Assembly: GCA_039105265.1 (NCBI GenBank)
Contig: JAPFFF010000006.1
Coordinates: forward strand, 1,054,001 to 1,118,000
DNA from: Tritrichomonas musculus
Taxonomy: Eukaryota > Parabasalia > Tritrichomonadida > Tritrichomonadidae
Length of the DNA: 64,000 bases
Reading direction: 5' to 3'
The notes under the pieces were generated by a model, which saw nothing but the letters and a program-made list of their open reading frames with translations, did not search any database and was not told the DNA's origin. Below, one piece after another: positions 19,945-31,600 of the stretch. Both the position numbers and the translations under genes were made by a program. Position 1 is the first letter of the stretch. Every line of letters starts with the position of its first letter.

Positions 19945-22212
19945 TCAATATATAATCGTTTGCCTTGGCTTGAGAATAGTTTGCTGTTGAATTGATGGCT
20001 TTGATACAAGAGGGATAGTGAGTTTTGATGGGTTTGAAGTCAAACATGATGCAATTTGACCATTTTCTTTAATATTTGCACAATCTTTTCGATTTGATGC
20101 AGAAGAGCTATCTGAATTTGAAGAAGGAATTGCGTCATTTTGCTGAATTGTCTGTGGAGAAAGAGAAGGCGGAGCTATATGAGGTATTTCGTTTGGTTCA
20201 CTTTTTGAAGTTAAAATGCTGATGCGCCTTGGGCTTTTTACTCTTCCTTGCTGGTATTGCTTTGGAAAAAATGGAGTAACCTCTGACCGTAAGTTTGAAA
20301 CAGGAGATAATGATGAATCATTTTTATCTTCGATATAGGGTTGAACAGGAAAAAGAGGCTGAGAGATGCTTTTGCTATTTTTAATATTCATCACATGATG
20401 CTGTTGCCTTGGTGTGGCAGTTGGATTTGGACGAGCAACGGAAGGAAGAATTTTAGCTTGAATTGGTTTTTGACAAATTGGAGGATATTTATAATCTCCT
20501 CTTTGAGAAAAAGATTGCCGAGGAGATTCTTGGTTTCCAAATCTGACTGATTTTTGGTTACTATTATCACTTAAATTGAATGTATTGTAGCTTTTAATTT
20601 TCCTACTTTCATTCACTGAGATGTTATTACTATTTGCAACAGATTTAACGTTGCTGTTGAGAGGCTGATAAGCATTCTTCGATTCAAAAAAAGCCATTTC
20701 TGTTTCAGTATATTTATCATCGCCAGGTGAAAGAGGATAGATCAACTTATAATTTGTTTTCTTTGCAATTTCTAATTCTTCATCCATACTCCATAATGGC
20801 TGTGAAGGTCTTCTGGAAGCAATAGCTTTTCTTCGTGCAACTACACATTTTTTGAAATTTGATGGAACATTTACAATTTTTAATGCACCTTTTATAACGC
20901 TTTTTTTCAATGAAACATCAAAAGGAGATTCATCTGCAAAAGATGGAGACCAATTAACCTCTAGAAGCCAAGGTTTACCTTCATCATCAATCATTATATC
21001 GAAACCTAAGATTTCAAAGCAGCGAGATTTTCCATCATCAACAGGGATGGCAGTTTTATAACAAGACGCTATATATGGTTGAACTGAAATAACCGTCAAA
21101 CGAATTATATCTTCAATGCCTTTAATTAATTCAGAATCATTATAAAAGTCATATGCATCACTACTTTCTTTGGAACTGCTACTTTCATTTTGTTTAGAAT
21201 TAGATTTCTGTTTTATAGAGCAATTTGGATCTTCCCTTTTGCTTTTGAGTTCTCTTTCGATTTGTTTTAGAACAACATTCATAGATCTTTTATGACAACT
21301 ATTATCAAATCCATTATCGTCTTTTGGCTGCTGAAAATTAGGATTATTTTTATTTAAAGCATAATTAGTCAAATGAGCAAAAGAAAGTTCAAGATTCCCT
21401 TCACTTGGCTTTTCATACTTTTCAGTACAAAATCGTGCTAATCCCTCTTTATGTAAATATATACGAAGTGGATCAATTGACACTACTAATGCATATATTC
21501 GGAGATCAAATTTCAATCCATCAATGAGATAAGGTTCTATATATTGTTGTGCAATTGCAGTATTGTAATAACCTGAGATTTCTGATGGATCTTGAATAAG
21601 AATAATTCCTCTACCAAAAGATCCCTTATCCGGCTTGATAATAAATGTAACTTTTTGTTCGGGCTTACTTAAATCATCATTTTGATTTTCTTCAATTGTG
21701 GCATTTTTCACTTCATTATCAAAAGTTGATGTATTTACCTTTGATGAAGAATTATTTATTTTTGTTTTTTTCTTTGCACTTATGCTATTTTCTTTTTGTT
21801 TTTCTTTCATATACATTTCAAGTTCTGAGTATTGCGAAGGAATGATGAACGATTTTGGATGAAAATCATATATTTGTGGTAAGACTTTTGCTAATCGTCC
21901 AATATTGCGTGAAAGATCGACCTTTCGTGCTAAAGACCAAGTTCCTGGAAAATGATTACAGAATTGAAATTGAGAAAGAGAAGAAATAAATTCAAATGAA
22001 CCTCCAGCATCACACCAAAATATAAGCGCTTTCGAGTTGGATTCTACAACTCGAAATTGAAGTTCGCTACAACATTCTTCGATAATAGGAAAACGAGTTC
22101 TTGATATATTTACTGGTACATTGGAATGATTTGGAATAATTTCTTTTTTACTTTCATTTTTATTACTATTATATGACTTTGAATTGAATCTTTTGGATTT
22201 TCTTGGAATCAT
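19945..22212 (-). CDS. Tubulin-tyrosine-ligase-like (TTLL) protein, likely polyglutamylase
   Basis: A 755-residue TTLL family protein, an ATP-grasp amino acid ligase that adds glutamate or similar residues to tubulin. The TTL domain spans roughly residues 55-455. It holds the ATP-grasp lysine stretch FIIKPDKGSFGRGIILIQD, then QQYIEPYLIDGLKFDLRIY, SFAHLTNYALNK, and the metal-binding end ILGFDIMIDDEGKPWLLEVN followed by WSPSF. Two low-complexity K/N/S-rich inserts sit inside the domain (near 140-180 and 325-350). The last 290 residues are S/N/Q/P-rich and disordered. The DLRIY and LLEVN-SPSF patterns resemble the TTLL6/13-type polyglutamylases. It would act on flagellar or cytoskeletal microtubules, abundant in trichomonads. 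Confidence 0.9.
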   Translation of the reverse strand: MIPRKSKRFNSKSYNSNKNESKKEIIPNHSNVPVNISRTRFPIIEECCSELQFRVVESNSKALIFWCDAGGSFEFISSLSQFQFCNHFPGTWSLARKVDLSRNIGRLAKVLPQIYDFHPKSFIIPSQYSELEMYMKEKQKENSISAKKKTKINNSSSKVNTSTFDNEVKNATIEENQNDDLSKPEQKVTFIIKPDKGSFGRGIILIQDPSEISGYYNTAIAQQYIEPYLIDGLKFDLRIYALVVSIDPLRIYLHKEGLARFCTEKYEKPSEGNLELSFAHLTNYALNKNNPNFQQPKDDNGFDNSCHKRSMNVVLKQIERELKSKREDPNCSIKQKSNSKQNESSSSKESSDAYDFYNDSELIKGIEDIIRLTVISVQPYIASCYKTAIPVDDGKSRCFEILGFDIMIDDEGKPWLLEVNWSPSFADESPFDVSLKKSVIKGALKIVNVPSNFKKCVVARRKAIASRRPSQPLWSMDEELEIAKKTNYKLIYPLSPGDDKYTETEMAFFESKNAYQPLNSNVKSVANSNNISVNESRKIKSYNTFNLSDNSNQKSVRFGNQESPRQSFSQRGDYKYPPICQKPIQAKILPSVARPNPTATPRQQHHVMNIKNSKSISQPLFPVQPYIEDKNDSSLSPVSNLRSEVTPFFPKQYQQGRVKSPRRISILTSKSEPNEIPHIAPPSLSPQTIQQNDAIPSSNSDSSSASNRKDCANIKENGQIASCLTSNPSKLTIPLVSKPSIQQQTILKPRQTIIY

Positions 22213-22540
22213 ATCGAAACGGATTTTAGAGATTTTTTAAATTTGTTAGAAAATTTTGAATAGAAAATTTTAACAGATTCAAATTTTAGGCTATTTGATT
22301 TAATTCGTATATCAATAAACACAAAATAATAATATTTTTTTATAATAAAAAAAGAATAAATAATATATATATAAAATAAAAACTGGATTAAATTTTTGAT
22401 ATATTAATTTTAATAAACTATTTACAGAGATACTGGTTAACTACTTTCAGAACATGAACTTCTAATCATTCATTATCACTTACATGTAATTACAATCAAT
22501 TAATCATGCTTGAGACAGTTCAAGAGCAATCATAATAAGG
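22213..22540. other. Intergenic spacer upstream of the TTLL gene
   Basis: Very AT-rich spacer. CCGTTTCGATATG runs directly into the TTLL start codon on the minus strand, a CGTTT-box-like sequence. Nothing else is recognised. Confidence 0.4.
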
Positions 22541-22544
22541 AGGT

Positions 22545-23245
22545 AAACCATTCAATTCTACCGAAAAGTGTATCGATCTCTTTGATAGTTACCAATAAAA
22601 CAGTAAATTGATTTGAAGAAGCTGCTTTTGTGTTAATTGCAATTAATGGGTAAAAATGACTGAGAGTAAAACGTCAGCAAATGAGATAGCAAGACAAACA
22701 ACGAGTATAAACTGTTCTTAAATTAAGTTAGTCATTAATAAAGAGGAAAAGCACCAATCAAGTTAGTAAAGACACCACCAACACCACCATATATATGAAC
22801 ATATGATTGGATAAGAATTTGTTGTTCTAGTGGCAAACATCTGAACAAAGAGTACTTGCTGGACCTTGAAGAAATTTACCAGCAAAGAAAACTAAAATCA
22901 TTCCATAGATTAAAACTCCTTGTTGATCAGATTGAGATTTTGAGAATTTTTCACAAAACATAATGATAAAAAGAGAAACAACAAGAATAAAACTTCCAAC
23001 AATCATGTAGATTTATTTTTGTCCCTATTTAATTGCTATTCCATCTGAAAAAAACATCAGCTAAAAGAACAACAAAACTGACTGAAGAGTCAGCTAAAAG
23101 AACAACTGTTCTAACACCTGACACTAAGTATCACTTATCCACAAATTAGTTGAATTATGCAAAAACCACTGTCCAAAACAATTTCTCATCATTAATCAAA
23201 AGGTAACTTATCTCTCTTGCAAAGTGGAATCCAATCGTCTTCCAT
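22545..23245 (-). pseudogene. Decayed multi-span membrane transporter, MFS-like
   Basis: The minus strand reads in changing frames as a membrane transporter. It starts at an ATG at 23245 (MEDDWIPLCKRDKLPFD) and continues with TVVFA and LVSGVRTVVLLADSS. It then has GSFILVVSLFIIMFCEKF, GVLIYGMILVFFAGKFLQGP, YGGVGGVFTNLIGAF and AISFADVLLSVIFT. The repeated hydrophobic spans, a GKFLQGP loop and the overall order suggest a major-facilitator-type carrier, though the family is a guess. Several stops and frame changes lie throughout, so the gene is dead. A local duplication around GCTAAAAGAACAAC (23060-23110) is part of the decay. Confidence 0.45.
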
Positions 23246-23249
23246 TTTT

Positions 23250-24663
23250 ACTTGTTATATTTGTTTATTATTCTGTAAAATTTTGATAATTTTATCACTT
23301 TGCATTTTTTTTTGAGTTCAAATAACATCTTTATTTAAATATAACTTTTTAAATGATAATATCATTTAATTGATATTTCACACAGCATATATACCAATAT
23401 ATTAATACAAAAAATGATAGTTTTTTGAATATTTGCTGATATTTGTGTCTTAATTTATATATGAAAAGATTGCCATGTTTTATAAATATATATATAAATA
23501 AGAATATTATTAAATATTATATATATCAAAGTATTTTGCAAAAATAAAATAAAAAATTCATGATATTATAAAATTATATGAGTCAATATTACATTTTTAA
23601 AAAGTTTATTATTCAATATTTTTGTGTACTATAGAAATTTGATCTGAAATAAATATTAATAAAAATCAATAAAACATATTAATAAACATTTTATATTAAT
23701 AATCCATTGATATTAATAATATATATTAAATCTTATTACTATTTTATTATTTAAATTTCTAATATAATTCTGCAGTTAATTGTTATAATAAACATTTTAA
23801 AAAGTTTAGTACACCAAAATATTGAATATATAAAAAGTTAAAAAAAATCGTTATAACTTTTTCAAATACGCTTTATTCAAAAAAAAAAAAAAAAAAAAAT
23901 CGTTATAATTTTTTTCTAATACGCTTATAATTTGAATTTTCATCTATTAGTTTGGCTCCATTTTAATCGATGTTTACTGTATACATATGATCTATTTGTA
24001 CACATACATATCTTACTTAATTAACTTTTTTTGGAAAAAATTGATTCTTTTAATTTATTAATGATTCTGTTGTAAATAAATTTTTCAAATATTTTGCACA
24101 ACGATATAATGTTATCTTTGGAAATACAAACTCTTGTCAAATGATTTAATGTTTTTTTTTTTTTTTTTTCATTATTGATATATATATACCAATTAATTCG
24201 ATATCACACGAATCTATTGAATCCGTTTATTTCAAGATATTTGAACATATTTAACATGTGATATAAATTTATTTTTTCATTAATTTTTAAAATTGAATTT
24301 GATAGGATTAATTTTTACAAGAAAAAAAAGAATTAATTCTTTATATCAATTTGTACCAATTCAATGATCTTATTGCAGATGCTACACCTATAATTGAGAA
24401 ACTTAAACGAAAACAAACTAAATACAAAAAAATTCAAACTTTTTGCTTATAAATTTTGCTCGTTTTTTATCTACACTCACGTTTAAAATTTGAATGCAAA
24501 GAGATGAAATATAAATAGAAAAGTTAATCGTTTGTAAACCTATGAATTATTTCATATGAAAAGTTAAACGGCAAGGATAAAATATCACCTTGAATAAACA
24601 GTTGTGAAATTAGTCTTGATAAGAATTGAGTTAATTTTCAAACGTTCATAACATTTTTTTTTA
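23250..24663. other. Long AT-rich spacer with homopolymer runs
   Basis: 1.4 kb of very AT-rich DNA with no gene recognised. It holds an A-run of about 20 at 23880 and a T-run of about 18 at 24150. The phrase TCGTTATAA-TTTTT-AATACGCTT occurs twice (23848 and 23902). The last 25 bases contain AACGTTCATAACA just before the kinase start, a possible core promoter. Confidence 0.4.
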
Positions 24664-26115
24664 ATGCTCCATAAAAATATCGATGGTTATAAATTTATTC
24701 GAGAAATTGGTTCTGGGGGATTTTCGACTGTATTTTTAGTTCAACAAGGAAATAAATTATATGCAGCTAAAAAGATTCCTAAAATTCGTTTAAAGAAAAC
24801 GTCAAAAAATCAGTTTAATAGAGACTTCATTGAACGCGAAATCAGAGTAATGCAGAAATGTAATCATCCGAATATTGCTAGTATCAAAGACCTTACCAGC
24901 GATCAACAAAACATTTACATTATTCAAGAGTTTTATCAAAATAGCCTTTTCAACTTAATTGAAGAAAAGAGGAAAACATTTATGGAATTTACAGCAAGGC
25001 CTATAGTTCTTCAAGTTCTTCAAGCTCTTTCATATCTTCATTCTATTGGCTTTTGCCATCGTGATATTAAACCACAAAATATACTTATTAATGATACTGG
25101 AACAATCAAACTCATTGATTTTGGGCTTTCTACTCCAATAAATGTTACAAATGTTCGTTGTGGATCAAAAAATTTCTTTCCACCAGAAGTAATGATGCCT
25201 ACAAATTCTCAAACAACTCAGAAAAACAAATCTATTCAATCTAACGAAGAAAATTCTCATTCGTTTGATAAATATGAACAAATTCAATATATTTCAAAAA
25301 CAGCAATTGATGGGCTTAAATGCGATGCTTGGTCATGTGGCGTTACTTTCTTTTTAATGCTAACAGGAAAGTTTCCTTGGCCAAAAATGACATTTGATCA
25401 AATAACATCGGAAAAAATAATTTTTCCTCCATATTTATCAAACGATTGCATTGATTTTCTTGACAAACTTTTAACAATAGATCCAAAAAAGAGAATGAGT
25501 ATTGAAGATGCTATTCATCATAAATGGCTTTCAAAGGCTTTAAATGCATCTCAAAGCAATGCATTTCAATCAGATGATCGATTATCTTATGAAAAAATTA
25601 ATAATTTCTTGGACAAGTTAAAATTATATCCTGAGACATTTAATGACCGATGCAATAATACAAAGCAATCATACTTACATCATAACGAAAACAATGATCA
25701 AAATCTGAATTGCAATTCAAATTATTCAAACACAAAAAATGACACAGCCAAACCTCATTTATATTTAAACAGCAAGATCCTGACAAAGACATCGTTATTT
25801 TCATCATCATTAGTAATTGATGAATCTAACTTATCCTCGGACACCATTTTTATGGTGCCTCAAAAAAATGAAGAAACAATTGCCAATCAAAAATATCGTT
25901 ATTCAAATGGTATTAGCTCTCCCAAGCCTCATTGCAGTTTTACAAGCGCAACCATTAATTATTCTAACGAAAGTAATGAAATTGCTTTTCAGTCCACTTC
26001 TAGGAGATCTTCCTTTTTTGACACTTCTCTCCACGAAGAAAATGAACGAACGCTAAACACACAAGTTGAAAATATATTTGAGAAAATTAACGCAATGAAG
26101 AAAATGAAGAAATGA
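24664..26115 (+). CDS. Serine/threonine protein kinase, CAMK-like
   Basis: A 483-residue protein kinase with an N-terminal catalytic domain at about residues 8-292. All key parts are present: glycine loop GSGGFSTV (16-23), ATP lysine K36, alpha-C glutamate in EREIRVM, catalytic loop HRDIKPQN (132-139), DFG at 152-154, PPE at 173-175, DAWSCGVTFF near 222, and a late arginine in DPKKRMS. HRDIKPQN with lysine two residues after D marks Ser/Thr specificity. An N/S/Q-rich insert of about 40 residues lies between the activation segment and DAWSCG. The C-terminal 190 residues are low complexity and disordered. The activation-segment motif CGSKNFFPPE recalls CAMK, AMPK-like and Polo-like kinases. Predicted to be active. 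Confidence 0.93.
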   Translation: MLHKNIDGYKFIREIGSGGFSTVFLVQQGNKLYAAKKIPKIRLKKTSKNQFNRDFIEREIRVMQKCNHPNIASIKDLTSDQQNIYIIQEFYQNSLFNLIEEKRKTFMEFTARPIVLQVLQALSYLHSIGFCHRDIKPQNILINDTGTIKLIDFGLSTPINVTNVRCGSKNFFPPEVMMPTNSQTTQKNKSIQSNEENSHSFDKYEQIQYISKTAIDGLKCDAWSCGVTFFLMLTGKFPWPKMTFDQITSEKIIFPPYLSNDCIDFLDKLLTIDPKKRMSIEDAIHHKWLSKALNASQSNAFQSDDRLSYEKINNFLDKLKLYPETFNDRCNNTKQSYLHHNENNDQNLNCNSNYSNTKNDTAKPHLYLNSKILTKTSLFSSSLVIDESNLSSDTIFMVPQKNEETIANQKYRYSNGISSPKPHCSFTSATINYSNESNEIAFQSTSRRSSFFDTSLHEENERTLNTQVENIFEKINAMKKMKK

Positions 26116-26845
26116 ATTATATTCATCTCTTTGACATTTCTTCATTAGCTGCATTAATAGAAATTCACTTATTAATTTATTTTAATGAGTAATTTTTTTT
26201 TTGTAATTTTATAAAAAAATTTAATATTCATTATTTTGTTTTCTTTTATTATTTCTTCAACAACATACTTCCATATAATATAATACCCTGCCCATTATTT
26301 CTATCTTTTTGAATGGAATGATATTTTTTTTAAATCATTATTAAAACAAATATCAAGTATTTATTCGAGATATACAAACTACTCACCAAATTATATTTAG
26401 GAAATGTACACAAATTATCAATATACTCAATATTTTTTATTCCATTTAATTTATTACAAAAGTATAATCCACTCAATCAAAAAAAAATAGATTAACATTT
26501 AAAAAGTTTTTTTTTTTTTTTCAAATTGCTCTCACCAAATTTTTTTATAATATAAATGCAATAAACATATTTATTTTTATTTCAAATTTCTTCTAGATAT
26601 TGCATCCTCTGAATTTCATTCAATTTTCGATAATGAGTTTAAATTCAATTTTTTTTTTTGAAATTATTGAAAATTTGAAATAAAATCGACAAAGAGTTTT
26701 TTTGTTATATACGAATTATATGATCTATTAAACAGTTCTTTACTACTCCATTTATTCAAATATATAATATTGGATACAAATTAAGAAAATATTAAAATAG
26801 AAACAGAATAAAATATATAAATAAAAATATTTATATAAAAAATTA
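26116..26845. other. Convergent AT-rich spacer
   Basis: 730 bases of AT-rich 3'-3' spacer with several T-runs of 9-15 (about 26189, 26507, 26650). No coding or repeat structure recognised. Confidence 0.4.
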
Positions 26846-27436
26846 TTAGAAAAACATATTAAAATCAACAACATCATTCACTTCAATAAATTGGTCAATA
26901 TCATTCATATCAAATTGATTAAATGTCTCATTAAATAATTTGAATGAATCCTTTTTTTCCTCAACTTGAACATGAGCTTTTTTATCTTTGTTAGAATCAA
27001 TTTGTTTTTCATTGATTTGAGATTTTTTATTTTTTGTTTTTCGAGTATTTTTATTTTTTTTATCTTTATTTTTTTTTTTGTGCGTCTTTAAAACCTTTCT
27101 GTTAATGACATTCCATCTGTTTCTGACCATTATATCAGTTCTATTTTCCAACATATTAGATATTAATGTCCATTTCGGTCCAAACTCATAAAACATATTT
27201 ATAATTACATCATCTTCTTCCGGGGTCCAAGGATCAACAGATAAACTTGGATTTAAGTATTTTTCCCATCTTTCTTTGCATTGCCTTATACTTCTATCTT
27301 TCATTTTTAATGAAATTTCTTTCCATTTTATTTCTGTACCGCGATATGATTCAACAAACCTGATTAGATCGGCATCTTCTTCTTGAGAAAATTGTTTTCT
27401 TGGGTGCTTTCGTTGGCTATCGATTGAATTTAACAT
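26846..27436 (-). CDS. R2R3 Myb-like DNA-binding protein
   Basis: A 196-residue transcription factor with two Myb/SANT repeats. Repeat one spans about residues 14-62 (FSQEEDADLIRFVESYRG, IKWKEISLKMKDRSIRQCKE) and repeat two about 67-115 (WTPEEDDVIINMFYEFGPKW, ISNMLENRTDIMVRNRW). Spaced aromatic residues are kept and the recognition helices contain RSIRQCKERW and TDIMVRNRWN. A long lysine/asparagine-rich stretch (116-150) is a probable nuclear signal, and the tail ends in an acidic, phenylalanine-rich patch that could activate transcription. In Trichomonas vaginalis such small R2R3 proteins bind promoter elements. TCACCTCATTT lies upstream, compatible with an initiator. Confidence 0.92.
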   Translation of the reverse strand: MLNSIDSQRKHPRKQFSQEEDADLIRFVESYRGTEIKWKEISLKMKDRSIRQCKERWEKYLNPSLSVDPWTPEEDDVIINMFYEFGPKWTLISNMLENRTDIMVRNRWNVINRKVLKTHKKKNKDKKNKNTRKTKNKKSQINEKQIDSNKDKKAHVQVEEKKDSFKLFNETFNQFDMNDIDQFIEVNDVVDFNMFF

Positions 27437-28652
27437 TGTGATGTGGTAAATGAGGTGAATGTACTTATGATTTGATTTAGAGAAATTTAAATTAATTCTA
27501 TATGTTCATTGAAATAATTGTGAAAAAAAATTTAGCTTTTTGTTAATTAAAATGTTCGTTGTTTTTTAATATTTAATATTTATTTCTTTATCAATACAGT
27601 ATTTATGAACAATTTTTAATGCTTTTAATTGAGTTCATCAAATATGTTTTCTATTTAAAAAAATAATCACCAAGCTCTACATTTTCCAAATTCGATTTAT
27701 AGTATTTAGGCAATTTCAAAGAACCACCACATTTTTTATTTAACAAAACTTTCAAAACATTTTGATTGCTGACCATAATACAAAACCTTTAGTCACCGAA
27801 AGAATTATTATTCAAATAATATATAAAAATCAAATAATATAATGAAGTTCAAAAGATTCTTTAATTTCTTTATAAAAAATATGATTTAATATGCTTATCA
27901 TACAGATTTTTATTATTCACATTTGTACAGAAAAAGTCGAACTTTTCTAAGAGAGAAATGATTTTTGATCATCCTGCTGTTTCACAAAAGCATCTAACTT
28001 TTTCTAAATGTTAAAATTTTCTAAGAAATTATTTTTTATCTACTCAAAATTTTTTTAAATCTTTTTTGATATTTTTCATAAAATTATTATTTATTAATAA
28101 GTATATTAATGATTTAAAGACCTTGGTTTTGATTCCATTCAATCTTAACCATTTGAATTTAATTTTTTTTCTGAAGTTTGGATTCAAATTTATTGGTTTA
28201 CCGTCGGTAAATTACCGATAATTGGCCAATTAATTTTCTGAAATATCAAAAATAATTTCAATTGGTATGTTATAAACTTTTTTATCATTTTTTTTATGAC
28301 ATATGATATTCAAAAATATATCAAAAGCAAATACTCAGATATTATTCCTGATCTATTTATAAATTAAAAAAATTAGAAAAGTAGAAAATATAAATAATAT
28401 GTTTTTATTTTGATTTGGATACCAGTAAAACACCTTCATACATGGCAAATTATATTATATTAAGGAGAAAAATTCATTTTTTTTTTTAGCAATAAAAACA
28501 AAACAAAAAAAATAAAATAAAATATAAAAATAAAATATTTAATGAAAGGTTCAATTAAAAACCGTAACAATTTCAAAAATAGAATAAAAATAAAAATTAC
28601 AAAACAAATAAATAAAAAATAAATAGATAATAAAAATATAAAAAACCCGATG
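27437..28652. other. AT-rich spacer, nothing recognised
   Basis: 1.2 kb between two minus-strand genes. It has a small local hairpin sequence TTTACCGTCGGTAAATTACC near 28197, but no gene, RNA or large repeat. The 76-codon frame at 28460-28690 on the minus strand is a compositional artefact overlapping the BEACH 3' end. Confidence 0.4.
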
Positions 28653-31600
28653 TTAGCTCTGAGTGAAAACAGGCTTGATAGTAATTTCACCTGTAGAACT
28701 AACCATAATTAATGAGCTTGTATGCTTATCATACTTAATAGCAATTATCTCGAGGTCTTTCCTCAAGATTGGTGATCCAAGCAACATATAATAAAGCTCA
28801 AACATGTAAACTTTTCCTCCTTTCAAAGCTATGGCTAAGAAATCGAATCCTTTCCTATCAACCCAAGTTTCCCAAGCCACAAGTTCGTCACTCAAATTAA
28901 CAGATTTTACATAAATTCCGTTAATTGTATAAAGCAACAACTCATAATTACCAACGACGCTTCCTGTTCTTTTATTTCTTGCTGCCAGTCTTAAATTTTC
29001 GGTCGAGTCCAAATTTGACTTTAAATTATCCTCCAAATTTTTACTAGAATTTGAATCGATATTTGGCCGCACATTTAAATCCAAATTTGACCTTGAACTT
29101 GAGTCCAAATTTGACCTTGAATTAGAAATTAGGCTCAAATTTGAACTGGAGCTTGAATTGCTGTTTGTCAAATTTGAAAATCTGTTTGAAAAGAACGACG
29201 TGTTTGAATTGGACGGCATTATCTTGCTGAAAACGACGATGAAACCCCAACCTTCCGAGATGATGATGTGAATTGGCTTATTTACGATATTCACCACTTT
29301 TTGAACGTTACCATTTGACAGTGACCCGATGTGTATAGCGCCGTCAATTGAGCCAGACACGAAGATTCCGAAGTTCTTCGAAATCGCAGCGCATGTTGAG
29401 TCCCCTTGATAAGTTGAGACCGAATGGAGAGGCTGGTCGACGTGATCAGAGTTGAAGATTCGAGTGGTCATGTCTGTTCCAATTGTTGCGAAATAATCGC
29501 CCGATGAGCAGAGACTTTTTATGTTGCCGAAAGTTTGTCTGATTGTCTTTTGCACCGAATTCTTTTGATAAATCAAAAGGAGGGACTCTTGGCCGTTAGT
29601 AACCGCAAAACCGCCATTCAAAGGGACAATTGTATTCATCAATTCTCGCTTGGGCGGGATTCTTGCCTTGTCGATCTTTTCATCAGGCAAAGTGACAATC
29701 TTTGGATTGATAAAAATGTCACTTTTTTTGTTGACTTCGACGAAGTCAATTTCGATCCTCTTGACCGTCCCGTTGCTCGTGACCATCAAGAACGTCAACA
29801 AGGACTTGCTGACAATCTGGGAGGTGTCAATCAACGCGAAGATAAATTCGGTGTCCTTCAGTGATATCTTGAATGTTATTGGCGAGTTGGACCTCAATAA
29901 CATGTTGTTGCTGCTCGATCGAGGATTCTTTATGTTGTGGTAACTGTTGCTTCCTGAGATAGAGAAGCTGCTGTTACTGCTGCCAATGACACCACTGCCA
30001 CTATTGTTTCCTCTTTCATTTGAGAAGTCCATTGAAATAGCAGATTGTCTCAGTGGAATGTTGCTGTTACTACTATTATTATTAGTGGTGGTGCTGTTAT
30101 TATTATTATTATTATAAGATCCTTCAAGATACTCAATCAAACTTGACTGTGGCAAAAAGAGTGACACTTTTCGTTGCTGATGAGGAGATTTGAAAAGTAT
30201 CTTCGGCAGTGGCCAAAGGTCATTGTCGTCTTCATTTTCATCTTCCTCTTCCGAAATCGTGTTAGAATTAGATGCAGACGAGGCAGTCGAAGTCGTGTTG
30301 TAGTTATCGTCTGTCCTTTGAACACCAAAAGTCCAATCAAACCAGAAATGAATTTTGGCGGAGATCAGGTCTGACTCAAGAAGCTTCCTGTGCTTGTAAA
30401 CAAAGTCTATTGGCGAATTCGCCCATAACGGAAGCTCAACTTGTTGAAAAGTGTCAGTTTCACACAAGCATTCAGGGAATGAAAAAAGTTCTGGAATGAT
30501 TTCATGTATGAAGCCGTTTTCATCAAAGAAATCAGAAATCGATTTGAACTTCAATTTAGGGCCACTATTATTGTCACTTTTATAAGGACTTCTGCATAAC
30601 AATGTCTTCACATATTCGTTGTAATCACGAGGAACTTGATTAAACGAAGGCAACTTGACACAATTAAAAGAAGGCCGCTGCTGCTGTCTTCTCATAAAAC
30701 TAGATACCAAAGGTTGTTGCTGTTGTTGTTGTGGAAAAGTTGGACTATTTAATGTCGCCTTTTGTGGCTGTAAAGAAGAGATTTCTTGCGTTTGTGAATC
30801 AGAATGATTATGTGAATGCGACTTCGATTTGTCTGAACTGACGCTCGAGTCAATGTCTGAACTTAGACTGATTTCAGAATCAGATTCTTGATTTTCTGAG
30901 ATCCACTTTTTGAATGGTGTTTGCAACACATTTTTTGGCTGGATGTTTGACTTTGCTCTTTCTCTTTTTAGCTTCGATGACGAGTAAGATGACAACAAAG
31001 AATTTTTGAATGATTTATTCAATTCAGAGAAGTCACGATAAATGTTCTGATTATAAAGATCAGAGAGCTCTACTTTTGAGCAATAAGTCTTCAAAACCCA
31101 TGGAAATATTGGGTATTGGTAGATATCATTAAAAGTCCTTCCAGCGAAGATGTTCAATTTAGTTATGTATTCAAAAGTGGAGATCTTTTTATTGATCCAT
31201 TTCTCAGTAATTTTTTCAATTTTTGGTTTGAACTGAGGCGTGAACAACTTATGATTTTCATTGTTAACAGAGATATCCAAAATGTCCTTTAAAATTGGGT
31301 AAAGCTTCTGTGCCAAAATGTCAATCAGATAAGATTTTCCACTATGTAAAATTAACTCGAATTGCTTTGAAGATTTCTTTCTTCGATCGATTGGAATTAC
31401 ATAACGAATATCATCACAACTGAATGATTTCGTTTTCTTATGAGTTATCAATGCAATTTTCTTATTTTCAAAGTTAATAAGTAATTTCGCATCGATCTTA
31501 AAGTTACAATTGGGTGTGATTAGCTTACAATCAAATTCTTTGACTATTTGGTCTTTGTTAAAGAAATTTAAGACATTGTTTTCGTTGTTTGATTCAATTG

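Noticed and set aside
29535-29943. Plus-strand frames of 97-109 codons inside the BEACH gene
   Set aside because: Antisense shadows of the well-supported WD40 and linker region, which is locally less AT-rich.
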